Both the position numbers and the translations under genes were made by a program. Below the pieces are notes generated by a model. The model had not been told where the DNA came from. It did no database searches and was given only the letters and a program-made list of their open reading frames with translations. From Serinus canaria (lineage: Eukaryota; Chordata; Aves; Passeriformes; Fringillidae), in assembly GCF_022539315.1 (NCBI RefSeq), contig NC_066313.1, forward strand, positions 67,707,934-67,771,933: 64,000 nt of DNA. Direction: 5' to 3'. Positions 11,372-25,600 of the stretch are shown here, piece after piece; position 1 is the stretch's first letter; each line of letters begins with the position of its first letter.

Positions 11372-14300
11372 TGTGTTAATAGATACAAGTTGGCAACAAC
11401 AAGTGGTATGACTAAATTGCCTATAAATATTTTTAAACTCAGAAATCAAGAGACCATAGGAGGGAAAAAAGGAAAATGGTGAGATAAATCTAGGAGGTAG
11501 TACAGCTATTTAATGGGCTATTTCCCAGCTTTACCTCTACAAGGTCAAAGCAGAGGAAATAATGTTTTTTCTTAAAAAAGGAAGTGAACAGCTCCCTGAA
11601 ATCCACCTTTCACATTACTATATCTTTTAATTCTAACACATTAGAGGCTGCATCTGTATTTTGAGAAAAAAAAAGTGAGCTAGGAAATAATATCAAGCAC
11701 CTGTCTGGTTCCTGACCTTACTTAAAGTATTTTCTCCTTGTTTTATTTCAGACAAGTAAAACTCTCCCCCTCCTCTCTTCCAGCAGAGGGTAGCTTTTGG
11801 CTGTGTGTATGTGACACAGTTGGTGTCACTCGGCTTGAGGGTCAGGAGGCAGCTCCTTTTACTCAATGGAATGAATGGAGGTATGGGAAATAGCACAGAG
11901 GTGTATAGGGGATAGAAATAATTAGGACTGACTGGGGCTCTCAAGGTCTTTAACACACAACAACAGCAGAGAGTCTTCATTAATGCAACTTGCAATATAG
12001 ATAAAAGTCAGCCTGTTGATACAGACTGAGGAACAGGACATATTATTCAGACAGATAATAGTGTTGATGAACGAGCTATGTAGAATTGAAAATGTTAGTG
12101 TCCTTAAGGAAAAAAAAAAGAAGAAAAAAAAGGAGTTTTGAAGATTTAGGTATTGTTAGACAGTCTTCTTGCCATGCCTGAAGGAAAAATCTGGAGAGGG
12201 ATGAGTACAATAATATTTTTTCCTACAGCTCTTGAAAAGGGGAAAATCTTTGGAACTATATGGAGAATAAAACTGTACTTCCTCTTGCTAAATCACAGAG
12301 TAAGTCTAAGAAAAGGGATGAGGAGCAAAGACAAGAAAAGGTCATGACTCTTGATGTGAGAGAGAGTGAGTGAAGAAAGAGAGTGGAGCATTACTATGTG
12401 TTATAGAGACAAAGAAATGTCTGTTCATATACTGGTGGTGAGAGCCTGTCCTGAGAACAGCATTTCTTAGGAGAGACAAATGCTAGGCATTGAACCTGAG
12501 GAAAGGCTCATGATAAATATGCTGATGAGATTATGTGCCTATGGAGCAGACTAAATTATACTGCCTGTTGCTAATTGAGGAGGAAGCTAATAGAGAAGGT
12601 TTGGTTAATAAATTTGCCTAATAAATTTAGAGCTTTTTTCTTTAGCCAATGGAGAAAACTTTATTAGAAAATCAGATAATAATTTCAGTCTAACAAAAGT
12701 GGGAAAAACAGGTAGATTAATGACTAATTCCAGTAAAGTCAGCTTTATTTTGTGTCTGTGATTGTTTGTCCAAAGACAGGGATGAGTTCTCTGACATCAG
12801 TGTGAAAAAAAAAAAAAAAAGAAAGAACATGCTGAACATAACTAGAATAGAAGAATTAACAGATTAATGAGTTATAGAATGCACAAAATATCAATAAAAC
12901 TATAATTAACTGTTTTCAAGCTGGTGCATAAATGAGATGACTAAGAAGTACCAATTTTGCTCTTCAGCTAAACAACATCATGAGAAATTTCTGATGAGAA
13001 TTTCAAATAAAGTGCAATTGACAAAAAGCTGTTGTGGAGAAGCTTGATTGATATTTTTCTAAAGATGAAAACTAGAATTGAAGTGAGTTATCTATGGTTT
13101 GTGTTTATTTTTTTTCCTTGAGTTTGTGCTTTTGGATTTTGGGGAAATAACACTGCTCTAATATGTGCTGGTAATGTATGACCACTTTATTTCCTATCGA
13201 AGATTCAATTGTTAACTAAATTCTTGTTCAACTTTAAGCATGTATATAATCCTGCTATCTTCATTAGTAATTTGAACAGCTTTGAATTTTTTAGCAAAAC
13301 ATTTTAAAATATTGATTCATCAAAAACTTTTTTGTGGTGATGAAATTTTCCTCAAGGGTGTGTTCAGTGCTCCAGACTGAAAGTGGAACTGAGACAGCTG
13401 CTATGGCGTCATCCTAGACAAGGGCACACAAATGCACCTGAGCTGGCTCCTCCACAGCTGATTCAGAATACAGACAGTAAATCTGAGTCTTTTTAAGGCT
13501 GACTTATCTCAGACCCAGAGCACTGGCTGCCCTTGGTTGGGTCTCCATGTTTTTCTTTGCAAATCATAATTTTCTTGGAGCCTGTCCCACTAAAGAATCA
13601 ATACAACTTACTTTACCTGTGCATTCCCATCACATGACTTATTTTATAAGAAAGGAGGGATTTAATGCTAGCAGTCTTTTAAAATTTCATCCATCAGCTT
13701 CTTGATACTTAACTAAGGACCATTTTTCATATGGCTTCAGTTTGTAAGCAGTTTTCCAATCAGCTGAGGATTTGTCTGTCAATATCACATTGTCTGAACT
13801 ACTTAGAGCAGTTCATGTAGTGTCAAATACCATCTTCAAGTTCAAATGCTGACTGCACCGGCTGCATTATGTTTGGCAGTTTAGCAGTTTCTATTTTTAA
13901 TTTCTAAAAAAGTCAATTGAATTTTAGTCTGACTTATTTAAAATGTTTTATTACCTATCTTTAGTTATTTCAACTCTGTTTTGTCTGATGCTTGTACTTG
14001 ACTTGATTTTTCTGCGTAAATATTTTAGTAGATGATTCAATTTCAAATAATTTTCAGAGAAGAATTTCAATATTTTACTTTGTTACTCATTGTCTCGAAG
14101 TTTATGAGACTTCCTTTATTTAACAACTTACATTTTTTCACTCAGGGAACTGGATTTGTTTGGTTTTATTCATATTAAGCTGTTCTCATGGTGCAACTTT
14201 GCTGACCTAAACACATTTTATTAAGAAAAATGTCTAAAACTTCAATTAGTGCTTTGGATCAGCGATTACATTTCATGAGATGAGACAAGTATCTGAATAC

Positions 14301-17300
14301 AGAATTTGAGAAGTGGTGTCTTAGACATTTATAGAAAATTTCACTACAACTAGTTTATTTTTCATGGATTCCCCACTGAACATTTTTCCCCGTTGAACAG
14401 ACCCCCATTTCTCAACCTTTATATATCTAAATAATCCAACATCTAGTCTTTTAAAAAGATAGAAATGTTTTTTTGGAAAAAATGATTCTTGAAGTTGAAA
14501 AGGTCCTATATTAAGAAGTGCAGCTCCTTAATGATTTTTTATAAGGTCTGTTTTCATTCACTGTACTGATGAGATGCTTCAGTACTCTGTATTTTTATAT
14601 TGTTCCTTAATAAAATTTCTACAGATTTTTGCTCATTTCATCTAAGGAAAAAAAAAGAGAGAAAAAAACCCGTCAAGCGCAAATCATTTTACAGAAGCAC
14701 ATTCAGACCTTGCTTTTGTTTTTGCAGCAGAAGCAATCCATCTGAAATATAATTAATCACTTCCTTCACCTGCATGTCTCTGTGCATAGCTATGTGTGCT
14801 CATTCTCTTCACACTCTCTCACTTAAGAAACAGATGTTACTTGCTCCAACAGGAAGGAAAAGCTGCTAGCAGGCTCACAGAGACCAGCTGGGTATGTAGA
14901 GCTTGTTATATTCCTGTAACAGTTTATTCTTTTCAGGACTGACTTATTGCTTTCCGCTTCTCTGTATACAAAACTTCCTGTGGCCGGAGGAAATACACCC
15001 CTGTCATAATATATCCAGTTAAAGGATCATATCAGCCAGCTCTGGCCTTTCCTAGTCTCTAAGCTTTTCCTCCTAAGTCACAATCCATTTAAAAAAATAA
15101 TTCAAGACACTTTGCAGTCACAATTGCAGCATTTGCAGCAATTAGGAGCAGTAAATGTCTGCGTATTCTTCTGTTGGCCATTTGGATTCTTATCGTATTT
15201 GCAGTCTGAAAATCTTTGTCATTGATACCCATGCTAAAGGGTATGTCAGAACACTGCTAAAAAGCAACCTTCTCTCAGGCAATTTTCCCAGATAGCCAGA
15301 AAACACTGTGTTAAAGCTAAACATTCAAGGTGCTCAGGGATGAGCAAGCCTGAATTTTCAAACTCCATTGCATGCACATAGTAAAATGGGGAAAGTAGTT
15401 TCATACTTTTTGAAGATTGAACTAAATTGACTTTACAAATATTTTAATTTTACCCCTGTGCGAGAAGAGAGATTTTCCTATGTCTAATTCAGGACCTAAA
15501 TAAAAATGATAGTATTTTGGTAAACATTTCTTGTTTCAATTTTACAGTGCCACCCCTTTCCTTACCTTGAATGTCTTTGCTATGCTGAGTCAGTCTATTT
15601 TTCTGTCAACAATTAAAGGTTTAATAATCTTCCTGAACAGTGCCAAGTCCTGAGTTGCCTATTCCATGTTGCCAGTAACAGACAAAAATAAATCTAGTCC
15701 AAAACTGATGGCACACCCCCTGCAAGCCAGTGTTTGGGCAGAATGTAGGCTGAAAGACTCATGTGCTAGCATCCAGCTGTGCCCCGTGAAAGCACTGCTC
15801 ATTGTAAAGGTAGATTGTGTTTCTAAGAACGCACAGGAGATAGGAGAACCTGAAACTAAAACATTAGAGATATATGCACGGGCTTTCTTTTGTGTTTTGA
15901 GGTAAATTGCTGGTATAGAACCTCTCTTATCTTATGTCCTTAAAGGAATAAAGTAACCAAAAGAAAAATTGGAACATTTAGGATGAGAAATTGTATCCTG
16001 GGTACACAAAGAGTGGTAAGAATTCAGCTCAAAACAAGGAACTTAAAATGTCAGTAATATTATATTATAGCATCAAAAGATGAGAAAAACTGCCCTGTTA
16101 AATTTCTTTTAACTGTGTGTACAGGTTTCTTCCTGTGGTTTCCTTCTGGCAAATACTGCAGAGGTTGATGCAGTAAATCATATGCACAGATTGTGTTTCC
16201 AGGGACACCATCCACCAGACCAGGCTGTACAAATCAGTTCTGATTTATTGAAATTGCAGGGACCATTTAAAAAAAAAATCAATTTGGTGCAGTGAAAGGA
16301 TTCCCCAGTCATGCAGTGCATAGATCTAAACTCTAGTCAGTTGCTGTCAGGGGTGCCCTAGTATGCCTTGTATTGACAGAATATCAAAGTAGACCTGAGG
16401 AATTATAACAAGAGGAAGTCAAAAGTTCCTGGAAAAATAACAGGTGGAAAGAGAATGAAAAGCATTTAGAAGTTAAATTATATTTTTTTCTAATCACTTC
16501 CACTCAGTGTAAGAACAGATGCAAAGCACATGGCTTACAGGATGAGGATTTTGCCAGGACAAAAAGAAAAAAAAAAGAGAAAAAATAGGGAAAGAACAAT
16601 AAAAACATAACTAACTGGAAAAAATATGAGTAAATGATTGTGATTTTTTTGGACTGGAGACTTGGTGTGTGTTTCTTGCCAATGTCTAGGCTAGGTCTAG
16701 TTAGAGGAGGTCATAGTTTGAAAAAAATAATTATACTACCATGTTTGCATGGGACAATGAAATCTTCCACGAATCAATTGAATAGTCATTTTCCTTTGTG
16801 TTCAAAATAAAAGAAAAACACCTCAATTTTTATAGTGTGGCATTTGTCTAGTAATGCCTCAAAATAATCTGGACTCTGACCGTGAGGAATTTTGATAATG
16901 CTTATTTTTTTGGTAGAAAAATCAACATATTAACTCCTGCATGACCCAAACCCTATTTTAACATTTAGATGTTATCATCTCAGTTGCCATTCTCCAGAGA
17001 TTCCCTAGGGTTGGACTTCAAATTTGATTTCAAGCTAGGTGAAACATTGCTCAGCACTCTGATGAAAATTTCATACTGCCTTTAATAATGTTATAAAAGG
17101 TACTTTGGCAGGTAACACCCAACTTGCTACATTATGCTTGAGATTATTTTCTTGTTCATATGAAAGCCACATGAAACTTAAGCAAAAGCATTTTATTGTA
17201 GGATGTTATATTTACCATTCTTAATTATTTATGCTAAACCAGAAAACAACAGAGCTGTTCAGTTAAGGCTTCATACTTCTCCAGAATTAAGAATATATGT

Positions 17301-20245
17301 ATTTTCAGGAAAACAAATCTTTCACACAATTCCACAATTAAGTTTAGAAATATCTGACACTCAGAGACCACATAATTGCACTGTTTGTCTTGAAGCATTT
17401 TTCCTTTCTTACTATTCAAAATGTTTATTCCTCATAGTCTTAGAGTCTCAGTTTCAAATCCCATCTTCCGCAAATATTTTTTAGTAACTTGAATAAGAAA
17501 ATAAACAGCAAAGAGACAAGGAATGTACTTTGAAATTTGTTTTATTAGAGCAATATGCAGGAATAAGAGATCTGGTCAGTATTTACACTGAAAGACAAAA
17601 TCAGAATTTTTAGCAATCTTTGACATAAGAAAACTCAAAAGAAAAAATGAATAATAAATAGCAAACACTAAAAGGTATATAAGCATTTTAGTCAAAACAC
17701 TTTTTGTTTTCAGACATTTTAGCATTTTCTATTCTCAAGCCTAGAAGGAAGATTTGAGTTTTTAAATATCAGAATCAAATTATGATACTAAATTGATAAC
17801 TGACAAAGATATATGTCTTCATTTTACAATGCTCTTTTATAATTGAACCCCCTTTTTTAAGAGTTAAAGCAGTGATGATGCTAGTTCTAAATTAATAAAA
17901 TGTTAAAAGAAATGACCAGTTTAGCAGCACAAAATATTCAATAGTACTTCAGTATAGAAACCCAAAGCAAACAATAATTATGTCTCCACTTGAAGAATCA
18001 AGAACTTAATCTTAATTTTCATTTGGTCACTTACAGAAATTTCCAGTATCTCTCATTTAGAAGGTGTGTCTGATCTGCTGATAACAAAGATGCAAAGATT
18101 GTTAAATTTACAGTTATATCCTAAACCAGGAATTATCTCTGGTTTTTGTTCATGTTAATCTGCACATCCCAGGTAGCCTTGGTGAAGCATACCAACCTTT
18201 TCCACACTGGGATCTGGCCCTCTTTAGCAGGGCTATATAATAAAATTTCTGTGCAACTTTCACACAGACTCATAAAAGCTGGTAATGTCTTGCATAGAAA
18301 AACAAAAACTTTGCTATCCTGCTGAAATTATTATGGAGCAAAAAATACAAGATGTGTTTTAAAGTAACTTATACGTTTGTGGCCTCATTGGTTGGTTGAC
18401 TTACAAGGTTCAAAGGTAAGAAATAAGAAGTCATTTCCATTAGAGGAGAGAACCAAAGTAGGAGGAGAGTAGCATAGGGTCAAATGAGGCCTTGATTTTT
18501 ATCCTGACAGGCATGAAACAAGTGAAGCAATCATTTTTTTCATAAAGAACATCACTGTGGAGGATGAATAGAATCTGGATTTTATTTCATTGTCCTTTGC
18601 CAATAATACATCCGTTAACTATGGGAAGCACATTTCTGTGCTGCAGAGATTAAAAACATTCTAACCAAAAGCAGCTGCCAACCAGTTGCAAATCACATCT
18701 TTCATAACTACACTAATTCATCTTGAAATCCTGGTGACTTCTTTCTGAAGTATTTGACTTTAAAATAAATGTCCATTTTATTCAACAAAACAGAAATACA
18801 TTATGTTGTTGCAAAACTGGTGAGCACACTGGAACATTTTCTGCATCTCCAGATTGCAGCAGGACATTGTGTCGCCATGTTGAGTTCTCATGACCACATC
18901 AAATCTGCCTTCTGTGGTATGGCTCAACTTCCCTCAGCATGAGGAGTTGAATGCAAAGTCTATTTTCCCTTCAAAGGGTTTAATGGATTGGGACTATGGT
19001 TTTAGGAAGAGGGCTATGACACAAAGAAACTGTCTAAGAAAGAGATGTGGAGTAAAAGGTGGATATCCCAAAGTTTAAGATGAGTTCCCACAGGAACAAT
19101 GGGCTACTGTGCTTCTCACAACAGTCTATGAACTGCCTCTTCCAATTTAAACACATATCATTCAGGGTATACTGCAAAATGAGATACAAAAAAGGGAGAA
19201 ATTTTAATACTTTGACAATGCAGGAAACACAAGAACCCATTAAAAAATCTTTTAATGACTCCTGAAAAAATTACTGACTTTGAGATGACACATAGAATTG
19301 GAGCAGAAAAAAAAAAATCAGGCTTATTTTAAAAATATGTGTCTTGAGATTTCCAAACCATTTAAGATTGGCCTAACTCCACAGCCATGAGAGTTGATTG
19401 AATACCCTCTTAGCTTTTAACTTCACTGGCAACATCTAGAATATTTTTACAGAGGTCATTAGCAGATTCATATTTCAAAAAAGTCTGCAGTTTTGTAATT
19501 TTTTAGTAGTTTTGAAAAGAAGAAATCAAATTATTTTGGTGTTCTCAGCAGCAAATGGAATGAGAGTGTGTGGTCAAATTTGCAGAGCATTCTGAGCTTG
19601 TTCTTATTCTCTTCTAGTAATAAGTTGTCAAAATTAGATATGCTCTTTCATAAATGTTAAGAATGAAGGGAAGAAAAAGTGAAAATTAAGAATCATTACC
19701 CAATTCCATTTCTATTCTATAAAGTATATTTTAAAGGGAGATTTGGGTCTCAATACTCATACTATTTTTTTCATTAGTTAGATAGATTAGGAAAGCAATT
19801 GGAAATACACCTTCAAATATTTTCATCTCTTACCCTGAAAGCATATGCTGTGACTTATATGAAAACATAATGCATCACACAAAAATCCTTCCATTAACTT
19901 TTTATTGTTTCTTTAATTAAACTTTCAGTCTCCTCAAAATGGTATAAACCAGCCACACCTGAAATGGTAAAACTCCGCTTAAAAAAAAAAATAGGAGAAT
20001 TCACTGATTTTATTTTTTCAGAAATGTCCTTGAATTTGGCATAGCAAGCACTGAACTGGAGTCAGTGAGTCTGGCTGGACTCAAGCTGTGCTGCTTCTGG
20101 TCCATGTTGTCCAAAGAATTTTATAGCACCTGTGTTGTTGGAAAGACACATAATTCAAGCTCGTCAGTGTTTTGGATAATAGATAGTTAGCTTTACTTTT
20201 GTTGAGATACATTATATTTTAGAAGGCATGACCCACTCTCTTCAC
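11369..20245. other. Unique A+T-rich stretch, no gene supported
   Basis: Nearly 9 kb in which I recognise only homopolymer runs (for example A16 at 12805-12820) and scattered short open frames of 100 codons or fewer. There is no dispersed repeat, no RNA gene and no exon with both convincing splice signals and a recognisable protein segment. It is compatible with intron or intergenic desert. Confidence 0.5.
12805..12820 (+). repeat. Poly(A) tract, 16 bp
   Basis: Sixteen A followed by GAAAG. No AATAAA-containing retroposed body was seen immediately upstream, so this is listed only as simple sequence. Confidence 0.85.
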
Positions 20246-20550
20246 AGAATCACAGAATGGTTTGGGTTGGAAATCATTTTGCTCGGAAGGGACTTTTGAA
20301 GACCATCCAGACCGATCCATCTGCTAAGGACAGAGATGCCTTTCACTAGATCAGGTTGCTTAAAACCCCTTTCAACCTGGTCTTGAACACTTCCAATGAT
20401 GCACCCACAACTTAAGTGGACAAGTTGTTCCAACCTCTTATTGCCGTCATCATCAAATATTTCTTCCTTATGTGCAACGTAAACTACCTTCTTTCAACGA
20501 GAAGCACTTGTCCTTCTTCTGTCACTACTGACAGAGCTGCCCCATCTACA
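20246..20550 (-). mobile_element. CR1 retroposon fragment, 3' end
   Basis: The left edge reads CACAGAATCACAGAATGG then TTTGGGTTGGAA, the textbook avian CR1 3' terminus in reverse complement. Further CR1 landmarks follow in the expected order: GAAGGGACTTTTGAAGACC, CACTAGATCAGGTTGCT, a TTCAACCTGGTCTTGAACAC segment, TGGACAAGTTGTTCCAACC and CTTCCTTATGTGCAACG-type sequence, ending near GACAGAGCTGCCCC. There is a short tandem-like insertion or divergence after the first 30 bp (AAATCATTTTGCTC). The copy is about 300 bp and 5'-truncated. Open frames of 63 and 101 codons overlapping it are repeat shadows. Confidence 0.95.
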
Positions 20551-21923
20551 GAAATTAGTACCAGCATGGGTATGGTGGCCTATACATTTCTGTTTCTCTG
20601 GCTTAAAATAGAACTGTTATTCCCTTTCTCTTGCCAGATCATGTCTGTGTATTTCTTCTTTCCTCCCTCCTTACCTAGTCTTCTGCTGAAATATGCAATT
20701 TTTTGTTTGTGCTTTCTGTGACTAGTTTTTCTACTTCCTGTTTTCTGCTTGAATGCTTATTTTTTAACTTTGTAAAAAAATATTTTTGGTTTTTTGTCTT
20801 GAAAAGGGGTGCAAGCCACTTTATATACCTGACTTATTCTCCTTCCTCCTTAACCCAGTCTTGATTAGGAGAAAATAAAATGGGACATAGTCCAAAAAAG
20901 TGCATCTGGTATATTTTTTAATTTTGGCTCAGCTATCTAACCAGAAGTTGAAGAATGGAAGGATTGAAGCCATCTGGCAGAAGCAGTGTGAGGAGACACT
21001 GCTGTTTTATTTTTTAATGGCTCCCTCTCAGCTTTGCAAACCACTTCATTTAAGTTACTCATGCAGCTGTGACTAGATATTTGGCTTCTTATCTCCTTAC
21101 AGAATGGTAAAGGAAGTACAAAATCATTAATTATGAAATCACGCTCTTATTAATTTTTTGTATTTATAACCTAATTTCATATCTGGCTGCATTAAATTGT
21201 ATGCAGAGAATTACATTATTTTCTTGTATCTGACTATTTTATTGGATGCAGTTTTTTATCTTAATTGTGGATATTTATTAAAATCTAAAATAGAGACCAG
21301 AATAAGTTGAATATGAACTAAATATTTTAAGAGAATTATCTTTAAAATTAATAATGAAAGTGTTTGTTACTTCTGTATAGCAGAAAGAGAGAAATTTTAT
21401 TACTAAAATTTACTTCTTCATTAACTCGATTGCTTTCAGTTACTGAATGATTTCAATAAGCAGTAGAATAAGTGGGTTAAGTAGAGTGATATTCAGCCAC
21501 TGTGTCAAAGAAATGAGGCTCAGCTTTTGCTTTTACTTAAACCTCTAAAATATCGCAGTCAACAGAACTCCACTGGCTTAGTGTGAGTCTAAACTAAAAA
21601 CAGGTCCAGGAGTCTACTCTGTTCATGGAGGATCAGCTAACAAAATGTTCTGTCTAACCTACAAGTGTTCCTACTGAAATTAATTGTGTTATTGGAAGAG
21701 CATGGGTAAGATTAATTTCAATGAATTACCACTAGAAAAAATGTTGAGTTTCCTAAAAAGGATGTTGTCTCATTTGAGACACTGATGTTATCGAGATATC
21801 CACACTTGGCCAACAAAAAATGGGAAAGAGAAATATCTCTGCCCTTCCAGAAGAGCAGATGGTAGTCCAACAGCATATTCAAAAATGTCTGTAACAACAC
21901 TAGATACTTATGCCTGAAGTAAC
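20551..21923. other. Unique A+T-rich DNA, nothing recognised
   Basis: About 1.4 kb of very A+T-rich sequence. If the exon-like unit at 21924-22065 (minus) is real, the upper part of this interval would be its 3' untranslated region. TTTATT motifs on the plus strand (AATAAA read on minus) occur but cannot be tied to an end. Confidence 0.4.
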
Positions 21924-22065
21924 TCAAATTAATTTCCCAGTCCTGATGAAGGCAGGCTCATCTTCGCTGAATGATTCGTCTGAGTCAAAGGGGATCCTGC
22001 CGCCCTGCACTGATTGGGTGGAACCAGCAGGAGTACCTTGGCCAAGATGGACAACTCTGAAACAA
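21924..22065 (-). other. Candidate terminal coding exon (unconfirmed)
   Basis: On the minus strand a pyrimidine-rich stretch ending CTTATCTTCAG (acceptor at 22066-22068) precedes an open frame of 46 codons that ends in TGA at 21924-21926. A second acceptor 9 nt further in (exon start 22056) would drop three residues (CFR). The frame reads V-V-H-L-G-Q-G-T-P..., then an acidic, Ser-rich segment DSDESFSEDEP, and ends AFIRTGKLI-stop. The block is richer in G+C and CpG than its flanks and the acidic SDESFSEDEP segment resembles a casein-kinase-type acidic tail. These are inferences. I do not recognise the protein. A non-coding conserved element or a chance frame is possible, and the plus strand is also open here. 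Confidence 0.25.
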
Positions 22066-22603
22066 CTGAAGATAAGCAAAATCATTCTCATTTTAACCGA
22101 CTTAATATCACTTAATGGTAATAGACATAAGCAAATCCTACTAAGATAAAATGGTACATAAGGCACTTTTTTTTTCCCCAGTTAGAAATACATTTTGATC
22201 CAAAGTACAACTAAAATTAATAATGCCCCTATACTAATGTAGGCAAGAGTCTTCAGGCTCTTATATTAAGGGTAGGAGAGTAATAGGAATATTGTTCAAA
22301 TGAAAAATATCTCTTTTGTTGTTTTTAATGTACTGTAAAGAAACAGGGTCTCATATCTTTCATCATTCATATTGAGGCCAACGATGCCTTTACTGCCTAT
22401 TTTTTTGGGAGAATGATCTAATTTCAATTTTTTTTACAAAATATAAAGATAGCTGGCTATTTAAAGCTATTTAACATACACCTAGCAAAAAATCAGTGGA
22501 AAAAGTAGAAAGAAACTTTTATTATTTAAAGCACAAATAGTTCTTGCAGGTCATCTGGCAAAACACCTGTACTAAGAAAAAAAGTAGGAAAGAAAAAGAC
22601 ACC

Positions 22604-22623
22604 AAAAAAAAAAAAAAAAAAAA
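22604..22623 (+). repeat. Poly(A) tract, 20 bp
   Basis: Twenty A in a purine-rich context (AAAAAGACACC upstream, GGAGAAAGGGAGG downstream). Simple sequence. Confidence 0.9.
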
Positions 22624-25600
22624 GGAGAAAGGGAGGCCTGTTTTTAATCTCCATGCCTGTCATTTATTTCTTTCACACAAAAAGTATGGGACACAGGTGG
22701 CTGAATGTCAAAGATCGTACCCTGCCTGCATTCTTCATAAGACATGGGACAAATGTATGAAGCAGGCTGGGTGAACAGAAAAATCACAAGAAATGGGTGC
22801 ATTTTTAGCAAACCAGGTCGAAGGTCACACTGCTTTTGGTATTTTACAAATGTTTGACAGATTAAATGCCCAACTCCCATGGTTAGCAAGTAAGCCGTGC
22901 AAGTAAGAATGCTCATAAGAAATAAAACTTCATTCAGTGTCCTGATTCTAAGGGATCAGGGTCAACTAGCCTATGTAGCACATAGATGCTCTCAGTACAC
23001 AGGCACACTCCTGAATTATGTTGGATTTTGGAAAACACATACTAAAATAATTTGGTAACGGTAAATTAACACCCTGGTAAAGGATTAAAAAAGGACCTCA
23101 AAATGCATTAATTAAAATAATTAATTAGAAGTAGGCAGATAGGATACTTAAATATCTTTATAAAATAAAATGATAATTCTTTTACCTCCTATATGCATGT
23201 TTGGCTCTTGGATAACTTTCTTGAGTCTATTTAGCTCCATTTCTGCTTCTCATTGCGATGGAAATAAGTAAGAGTAATATGGGGACTGAAGGCCGTGAAG
23301 TTGCAAGACATCATAGTCCACAGATCTATAGCAATATTTTTCAAATTATTTCCTGTTAAGGCCACAATGTGTTCATCCTTGTTCCCAGTAGTCATCAGTT
23401 TGACATGTAATGTAAAATGCTGTGATTGTTTGAAATAACTTTCTCACATGGTGGAAACACAGGAAGTTCTTGGTAGGCCTATGAGAGTACTGTAAATGCA
23501 CTTGGGGATCAATGAACTGTGTATAAACTGTTTGTACAAGTATTGATCCTTACACACGTCTGTACTGTGGCAAAGTATCATTTCAGAAGAGGTTGCCTGA
23601 GTGTTGTTACAGTGACTCTGAGATTCTGCGTTTGTCTCCGTCAGGTCTTTCTTCCCTTTGTCAGTTTCTCAAGGTAGAAAGCTTTATTCTGCTTGGTGAC
23701 TTTTTCTTCATAAATGACTATTAGAATTATTGTGTCAAGAAGCCACTCTGTTTTACATCTTCTAAATTTATGGTCCTTTAAAATGTTTCTCAAGGTAAGT
23801 TTTTATTTGTTCTCTGTCCCTGAAGATTTCCTTATGTAATTGGATGAGATCAGGACTGGACAGCATTATATGCTAGCACAGAAAAAATGTTATTTGAGAC
23901 CAGATTGGATTACAGCTATGGAATACTTTTATTCTATTTAGAAGATTTTAGAATATTTTCCTAAGGAAGCAAGGTTTATGAGGCCATACTCAGTCTCTTT
24001 TTTAAAAATTCGCTTGATCATTCTCATTCTGTTCTTTCACCCTTAAATCAAGCAAATTGTAACTCATTTCAGTCAAATTCTACGTAAGGAAGTGGTCTCA
24101 GACAAAGATATTTCTTTAAATAATACAGATCTTAAGTGATGAAAAAAGATATTAGATGTGTTGATGACTGTGGATTGGTGCTTGCTACAGTCAAGTCTCC
24201 CTGTTACTGAGTACCAAAGAAGCCACATGGAAGAGGGAATTTCCCTGTAAAGTTTCAATCAAAGCTTGCAGTCAACCATAAGAAGCAAAACTATAGAAAA
24301 TCAGCTTCCATGAGTTATGGTGCTCGAAGAACTTCTTGTGTTGCTAAAAATGATTGTGGTTTTTTTCTTCCTTAAGCTTTGCAATAGAGGAGTTTTTATC
24401 AGGGCTTACTTAATTTGACCAAATTGCATTGAAAGATATCTCAACCTGTTTTACAACTTTCTTGAATTACTTAGTGCATTTATGTAGCATTTTTCTCCTA
24501 AGAAACATGGGGGTTTTGTTCATGTTTAAGTATTGAAAATTCTGAAAACTTTCTAAGCAACAAAGGAGAAATCTGAATAAGTCCTCTCTATAACTTCAAT
24601 ATGTTCTCCACATCAGATGAATCCCATATTTATGCCTATGCTACATGGAAAATTGTAAATCAAATAAGACTAACCTCAAAAATATACTCCAGATATTATT
24701 TCAAAAGGATGTCACTTTTTGCAGCTGTCACCGACAACTTTTTTAAGAAGAATCTTCAGAAAAAGCAAAGGCTTGTGAAGCAGCAAGTTTCAAAATCTGG
24801 GAACCTTAGGTAACTGGCTACTGAGAAGAGAAGAGTAAGATTTGCTATAGTAAGAAGACTGGATAACTGCTATTATTTTTGCTCTGTATCCTACCTGTTT
24901 GGTTGAGATATACAGACCTAATTTTATTTTTTTTTTTTTAGCTACAGACTTAACAAAAGAGAAAATGCATATTCACACCACTCAGAACAGTGGGTTGGGT
25001 ACATTTTCCTGAATGTTAGTGTTTGTATTTGTGTATATGTTCATGCATATGTAATTTGTACATATATATATATGCCTTTTCTGTGCATGAACTATGTGAA
25101 ATTTCAAACTAATTAAACAAATCACAAAGAAACTGAAGGGTATCTACCTTGCTGAAGTCTCCTTTTTAGGGCATACATTGGGGCTTTATTGAGAAAAAAA
25201 CTACATGTTCTCTTCCTTCCCATGATTTTTCATGTGCATGTCCATAAGGGTTAGATTTCTGTACTGGGTAGATGAATAGATTATATTACAATAAAGTGTA
25301 AATCTCTTGACAAAAGGAGTGCAAAACTGTAACATTTCCTCTTCTAGTCAGATATATTTGCTGCTTCATCTCAGGAACTGACATGGAATGATTGACTCAC
25401 TGAGACTCTGGGCCTCAAGTCAAAGTGGGAAAAAGTGAGATTTCAGAGGTGCCCCTCCCTGTTCCCACATTTTTTATGCTGTGCATAGGCCACATAGAGC
25501 CCCTCAGAAGGCAGTAGCCACACACCAGATCGCCTCTCAGAGAGCTGCTCCTAACAACCATCCTGCTTGGCTTAGCTAAGTAGCCTCCTGCCTACAGGAA

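Noticed and set aside
11693..11995. 100-codon minus-strand frame
   Set aside because: Cys-rich start and mixed composition but no motif, no homologue recognised and no flanking gene structure.
17440..17470. TTTCAAATCCC, resembling a tRNA B box
   Set aside because: No matching A box, acceptor-stem pairing or anticodon arm at the proper spacing.
20242..20721. Open frames of 63 and 101 codons
   Set aside because: The first lies within, and the second starts within, the CR1 fragment at 20246-20550. Neither has a domain, and the second ends in low-complexity pyrimidine-rich sequence.
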